64,000 bases of DNA from an uncultured Ignavibacteriota bacterium. GTDB lineage: Bacteria; Bacteroidota; Ignavibacteria; UBA10030; UBA8401. The position numbers and the translations under genes were made by a program. The DNA is taken from NCBI GenBank assembly GCA_903884005.1, contig CAISDA010000035.1, forward strand, positions 1 to 64,000, read 5' to 3'. The notes under the pieces are model-generated. The model was not told the DNA's origin, ran no database searches, and saw nothing but the letters and a program-made list of their open reading frames with translations. This document shows, piece after piece, positions 60,338-64,000 of this stretch (positions are counted from its first letter, which is position 1; each line of letters starts with the position of its first letter).

Positions 60338-61888
60338 GTGAAACGACGAGATTTTATTACACGCACAACTGCGGGAATGGTACTTCCGGCCATGTTCAGC
60401 GGATTCACGCTGACGGCATACAGCCGCACGCGGCTCATGGAATCGCTGCTCAACACCGCGGTGCAGACCGACCGTGTGCTCGTGCTCATCCAACTGAACG
60501 GCGGCAACGACGGATTGAATATGGTCATTCCGATCGACCAATATTCGGCGCTGTCCAACGCGCGCTCCAATATCCTGGCAGCCGAAGCGTCCGTGCTCAA
60601 GCTCACGGCGAAGACGGGACTGCATTCGGCGATGACCGGCATGGCGGATATGTATGCGAAGGGAAAATTGGCGGTCGTGCAAAACGTGGGATATCCGAAT
60701 CAGAATTTTTCCCATTTCCGATCTACCGATATATGGCTCACGGCGTCCGATTACAATCAAACTCTTTCTACCGGATGGGTGGGCCGATACCTCAACGAGG
60801 AATATCCGAATTTTCCGACGGGATATCCAAGCACGGCGAACCCCGATCCGTTGGCCATACAGATCGGTTCCATACTCTCCCCCGCACTTCAGGGACCGGT
60901 GCTTGGCATGGGGATGGCCATCACCAGCCCGACGTCGTTCTATCAATTCCTGAACGGCACGGTCGATCCGGCGCCGAACACTCCCGCCGGGCATGAATTG
61001 ACGTTCATTCGCGAAGTGGCGCAGCAAACGCAGCTATATGCGACGACGGTCAAAACCGCGGCGGCCAAAATCACAACGCAAAATCCCTATCCCGCCTCCA
61101 ATGCACTCGCGGCACAGTTGAAAATCGTCGCACAGCTCATTGCGGGCGGACTCAAGACACGCCTCTACGTCACGAACCTGGGCGGATTCGATACGCACGA
61201 CAACGAGATCGCCCGCAGCCAGGCGCTCCTGTCGACTCTCTCGGATGCGATAAAAGCATTTCAGGATGACCTCGCATACCTCGGTGTCGAAGACCGCGTG
61301 GTCGGTATGACATTTTCCGAATTCGGTCGCCGCATCAAATCGAACGGCAACGGCGGCACGGACCATGGAGCGGCGGCGCCGTTATTTGTCTTTGGCAAAA
61401 AGATCAATCCCGGAGTAGTCGGGGCAAATCCGGTCCTGCCCGCCTCAGCCACGGTGAATGACAATGTGGCAATGGAAATCGACTTCCGATCGGTCTATGC
61501 AACCATCCTGAAGGACTGGTTCAACGTGCCGAACACAGAATTGAGCGCGGTGCTTCTCAGCACGTTCGCGACGCTTCCATTGATACAAGGGGCGACAGAA
61601 GCGAGCGATGCGCAGACAGCGCCTGCGGCGTTCTCTCTGTCACAGAATTATCCGAACCCGTTCAACCCGGCAACGCAGTTTCAATTTACCATCGCCAGCC
61701 TCCAATTTGTCTCGATACAGGTGTTCGACGCTGTCGGCCGCGTAGTGGCCACACTGGTCAGTGAAACAATGTCCCCCGGCACTTATACTGCAACATGGAA
61801 CGGAGCGAATGCGCCGAGCGGAGTGTATTATTACCGGCTGGAGACCGGCAGCTACCGTGAAGTGAAGAAAATGGTGCTGCAAAAATAA
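60338..61888 (+). CDS. DUF1501-family exported protein with T9SS type A sorting domain
   Basis: This 516-residue protein starts at GTG (MKRRDFITRTTAGMVLPAMF), a Tat-like signal. The DUF1501 body has VLIQLNGGNDGLNMVIP near residue 48, NFSHFRSTDIW and MTFSEFGRR plus GGTDHGAAAPLF, a layout of the alkaline-phosphatase/sulfatase-like superfamily. It ends in a T9SS sorting domain (SQNYPNPFNPATQF, IQVFDAVGRVVATLV, GVYYYRLETG, final KKMVLQK). A Tat-like signal together with a T9SS domain implies export folded or by Sec, then delivery to the surface. Function unknown; coupled to DUF1800 upstream. Confidence 0.88.
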   Translation: MKRRDFITRTTAGMVLPAMFSGFTLTAYSRTRLMESLLNTAVQTDRVLVLIQLNGGNDGLNMVIPIDQYSALSNARSNILAAEASVLKLTAKTGLHSAMTGMADMYAKGKLAVVQNVGYPNQNFSHFRSTDIWLTASDYNQTLSTGWVGRYLNEEYPNFPTGYPSTANPDPLAIQIGSILSPALQGPVLGMGMAITSPTSFYQFLNGTVDPAPNTPAGHELTFIREVAQQTQLYATTVKTAAAKITTQNPYPASNALAAQLKIVAQLIAGGLKTRLYVTNLGGFDTHDNEIARSQALLSTLSDAIKAFQDDLAYLGVEDRVVGMTFSEFGRRIKSNGNGGTDHGAAAPLFVFGKKINPGVVGANPVLPASATVNDNVAMEIDFRSVYATILKDWFNVPNTELSAVLLSTFATLPLIQGATEASDAQTAPAAFSLSQNYPNPFNPATQFQFTIASLQFVSIQVFDAVGRVVATLVSETMSPGTYTATWNGANAPSGVYYYRLETGSYREVKKMVLQK

Positions 61889-62027
61889 TGCGGCGATCGC
61901 AGTCATGCGCTAGTGCGTCCGTGTTTGAATGGCGTGTTTGAATGCGCCTGAGTAGACTCGGATATTATTTTTTCGTACATTATTTCAGAGAACAACGAAC
62001 ATCATACGACAATAACACAGGGGTTCC

Positions 62028-62504
62028 ATGAAACGAATATTCTCGACAATTTTTACATTATTCATAATTCTCGGCATCGCGCTCGGACAAACAACCGAGA
62101 AGAAAGCCGCAGCACCCGCAGCCAAGGCCGCTCAACCGGCGGTGAAGAAGGATGCAAAGAAAACGACCGCACCGGCTGCGACAAAGGCCACGACGACAAC
62201 AAAAACAAAAGCCGCACAGAAAGTCGCTCCGGCAAAGAAGGCCGCAACGAAAGCAGTTAAAAGTGCCGATACCGTGGCAGTGAAGCAGGCCGAACCCGTT
62301 AAAGCCGAGGCGACAAAAACGGACACAGCCGCCTCACCGACACTGAAAGCGTATGCCAAATCGAAAGTGGACGAGGCAAAAGCCACGAAAGATACGCTCA
62401 TCAATTCCGGCGCCGAAAAAGTAAATAAGGTGAAAGAGAATTTGGGTGAGAAAATAAAGAATTTCAATCCCTTCAAATCGAAAGCGGATTCCACAAAAAA
62501 ATAG
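62028..62504 (+). CDS. Exported Lys/Ala/Thr-rich low-complexity protein
   Basis: This 158-residue protein has a signal peptide (MKRIFSTIFTLFIILGIALG) and then about 100 residues of Lys, Ala, Thr and Pro with imperfect KAA/PAKKA repeats, resembling histone H1-like tails. The C-terminus (INSGAEKVNKVKENLGEKI and NPFKSKADSTKK) is amphipathic. Composition suggests a disordered, strongly basic periplasmic or surface protein. AGGGG precedes the ATG and a terminator follows. I cannot assign a function. Confidence 0.7.
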   Translation: MKRIFSTIFTLFIILGIALGQTTEKKAAAPAAKAAQPAVKKDAKKTTAPAATKATTTTKTKAAQKVAPAKKAATKAVKSADTVAVKQAEPVKAEATKTDTAASPTLKAYAKSKVDEAKATKDTLINSGAEKVNKVKENLGEKIKNFNPFKSKADSTKK

Positions 62505-62534
62505 CAGTCGTCGTCTATCGGCATTGTCCTGCAC

Positions 62535-62570
62535 TGCGGCTGCGCCTGACGGCGTGTGCCGCTTTTTTTT
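62535..62570 (+). terminator. Rho-independent terminator after the Lys/Ala-rich gene
   Basis: gcggctgcgcc-tgac-ggcgtgtgccgc forms a stem of about ten pairs with a mismatch, followed by eight T. It lies 31 bp after the stop codon. Confidence 0.8.
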
Positions 62571-62710
62571 GTGCTGCTTGCAGGTGATGAAAAAATAAAG
62601 TAGTTTTGAACACCCTGCGATGAATGGCGCTCGCGGCGACAATCGTGTAATTGTATTGCCTAATGCCGTCCGCTCACCCAATTACACACACTCATTTTAA
62701 TTGCAGTCTT

Positions 62711-63223
62711 ATGGATCCATTACTTGTCGCACGAATCAAAAAAATAAAACTGCTCGCCACCGATGTGGACGGAGTCCTGACGGATGCCGGTATGTACTAC
62801 GCATCGGACGGAGTCGAACTTAAAAAATTCAATACGCGCGATGGAATGGGGCTCAGACTGCTGCGCAACGCGGACTTTAAGCTTGCCATCATCACTAGCG
62901 AGAACACGGCGATCGTGGCAAACCGGGCAAGGAAATTGCAGATCACAGACGTATACCAGGGCACGTTTACAAAGGTCGAAGCCATGGAGGAGCTGCTTGT
63001 GAAATACTCGCTTCACTGGGATGAGATCGCATACATCGGAGACGATTACAACGATCTCGCGCTTCTTGCGCGTGTCGGATTTGCGGCCACACCAGCAGAC
63101 GGCACCGCACGAAACAAGGCGGCCGCTCATTACGTCACAGAGAAGAAGGGCGGCGAAGGCTGCGTGCGCGAACTCTGCGACATGATCCTCGACGTGCACG
63201 GCATCGAACCCCGGTTCATGTGA
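62711..63223 (+). CDS. KdsC-like HAD phosphatase
   Basis: This 170-residue protein has HAD motif I LLATDVDGVLTD, motif II LAIITSENT and motif IV YIGDDYNDLALL, with no cap domain, as in KdsC (3-deoxy-manno-octulosonate-8-phosphate phosphatase). KdsC makes KDO for lipopolysaccharide; NeuA-fused or sialic-acid-type phosphatases look similar. The ATG at 62711 is chosen; upstream codons to 62651 are unlike the family. Its stop overlaps the next start (TGATG), so it is coupled to the glycosyltransferase, which fits envelope polysaccharide synthesis. Confidence 0.87.
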   Translation: MDPLLVARIKKIKLLATDVDGVLTDAGMYYASDGVELKKFNTRDGMGLRLLRNADFKLAIITSENTAIVANRARKLQITDVYQGTFTKVEAMEELLVKYSLHWDEIAYIGDDYNDLALLARVGFAATPADGTARNKAAAHYVTEKKGGEGCVRELCDMILDVHGIEPRFM

Positions 63224-64000
63224 TGAAAAAAGTCCTCTTCATCACATATTTCTGGCCTCCCTCGGGAAAAGCTTCGCTGCACTGGCCTCTGGCCATCATC
63301 AAGCATTTGCCTGAACACGGATGGCAGCCTTCGGTCCTGACTGTTGATGAAGACACGTTCACTCAAAAGGATGAAAGCCTGCTGAACGAAGTGGATCCGA
63401 TGCTGCGCGTCGTCAAAACAGCGTCCAACGATCCGTTTCAGCTCTATAGAACATTCCTGGGCAAAAAAAGCGACGCCCCTCTCATCGCTTCCGAGACGAT
63501 CTCCAGCGCAAATACAGGCATACGGCATCGGATCGCGGTATGGATCCGCATGAATCTCTTTGTTCCCGATGCCCGCATCGGCTGGTTCTTCTCGGCCATA
63601 CGGGGAGGCGCGGCATTGATCAGGTCCGAGCACATCGATGCTATCGTCACGAACGGCCCGCCGCATAGCGCACACCTCATCGGCAAATATCTGAGCAAAC
63701 GATTTTCCATCCCCCACATCCCTGTGCTGATAGACCCGTGGGTGGACATCGCCTATTACCGCGGTTTCACGCGCAGCGCTCCCACGCTGGCACTCGATAA
63801 GTATTTCGAGCGCAGCGTCTTTCGCCATGCGTCGCACATCATCTTCGTGACGAATTCAGCCCGTGAAGCGTACGTGAAAAAATATTCCTGGATCGAAGGC
63901 AAAGCCTCTGTGTTGTACTGGGGATATAATGAAGAGAATTTTTCTGGACGCAGCCGCACCATCACAACGTCTGCAGAAACTGCACCCGTTCCCGATCTCA
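63223..64000 (+). CDS. GT4-like glycosyltransferase (3' end outside window)
   Basis: An open frame begins at the ATG at 63223 and reaches the window end (259 codons visible). The N-terminus MKKVLFITYFWPPSGKASLH, with WPLAIIKHLPEHGWQPSVLTVDED, and the later VTNGPPHSAHLIGKYLSKRF are typical of GT-B glycosyltransferases of family 4. HIIFVTNSAREAYVKKYSW starts the region before the C-terminal nucleotide-sugar domain, which is mostly missing. Substrate unknown; lies with a KdsC-like gene, so envelope glycan synthesis is likely. Confidence 0.85.
   Translation, partial: MKKVLFITYFWPPSGKASLHWPLAIIKHLPEHGWQPSVLTVDEDTFTQKDESLLNEVDPMLRVVKTASNDPFQLYRTFLGKKSDAPLIASETISSANTGIRHRIAVWIRMNLFVPDARIGWFFSAIRGGAALIRSEHIDAIVTNGPPHSAHLIGKYLSKRFSIPHIPVLIDPWVDIAYYRGFTRSAPTLALDKYFERSVFRHASHIIFVTNSAREAYVKKYSWIEGKASVLYWGYNEENFSGRSRTITTSAETAPVPDL

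Overview
The window reads as chromosomal DNA of a Bacteroidota/Chlorobiota-group bacterium, most likely an Ignavibacteria-type lineage (inference). Three things support this. There is a type IX secretion system (T9SS) signature: a PorV-like outer-membrane protein, a DUF5103 plug protein, and two proteins with C-terminal sorting domains, one opening with the NYPNPFNP motif common in Ignavibacteria. There is a TonB-dependent receptor with a carboxypeptidase-regulatory-like N-terminus. Bacterial sphingolipid genes are present. The recognisable promoters are of TTGACT-N17-TATATT type. I saw no tRNA, rRNA, CRISPR array, transposase or phage gene.

Region 1 (1-26740, all minus strand) is a long one-directional accessory locus. 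Reading with transcription it holds a TonB receptor, a T9SS-sorted secreted protein, a PorV-like protein, a MetE-core-like protein, a cytoplasmic six-hairpin glycosidase-like protein, an exported class V aminotransferase, two sodium:solute symporters, an IclR regulator, a TIM-barrel sugar isomerase/epimerase, a Tat-exported glycosidase-like protein, an old-yellow-enzyme flavin oxidoreductase, a Gfo/Idh/MocA dehydrogenase, two BNR-propeller proteins and a truncated secreted protein. It looks like uptake and breakdown of a glycoside or modified sugar. AAC-N3-GTT palindromes lie just downstream of promoters at both the receptor gene and the iclR gene, with a weaker one before the isomerase gene, so IclR may control the whole locus (inference).

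Region 2 (26875-39095): a ferritin-like/VIT1 membrane protein, an S46 dipeptidyl-peptidase, a HExxH metallopeptidase with a possibly leaderless mRNA, and a tripartite ABC efflux operon (TolC, MacA-like adaptor, MacB-like ATPase, three FtsX-type permeases of which two are recent duplicates).

Region 3 (39298-51285): housekeeping genes. These are a CCA-adding enzyme, a Gfo/Idh dehydrogenase, the T9SS plug protein, a HAD phosphatase, a CDF metal exporter with three tandem C-terminal domains, gcvH, accC, accB, efp, a lipoprotein, a universal stress protein, a cyclic-nucleotide-binding protein and ilvE.

Region 4 (51379-64000): a probable ceramide cluster (GNAT acyltransferase, serine palmitoyltransferase, divergent extended SDR), a polyprenyl-phosphate sugar transferase, a small membrane protein, a metallophosphoesterase, a DUF1800/DUF1501 exported pair, a Lys/Ala-rich exported protein, a KdsC-like phosphatase and a truncated glycosyltransferase.

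Intergenic space is populated by three hairpin-forming repeat families (called A, B and C here). Every copy of A and B lies in the same orientation on the plus strand regardless of gene direction. Families A and C show compensatory base changes in their stems. All repeat and motif assignments were made by eye.
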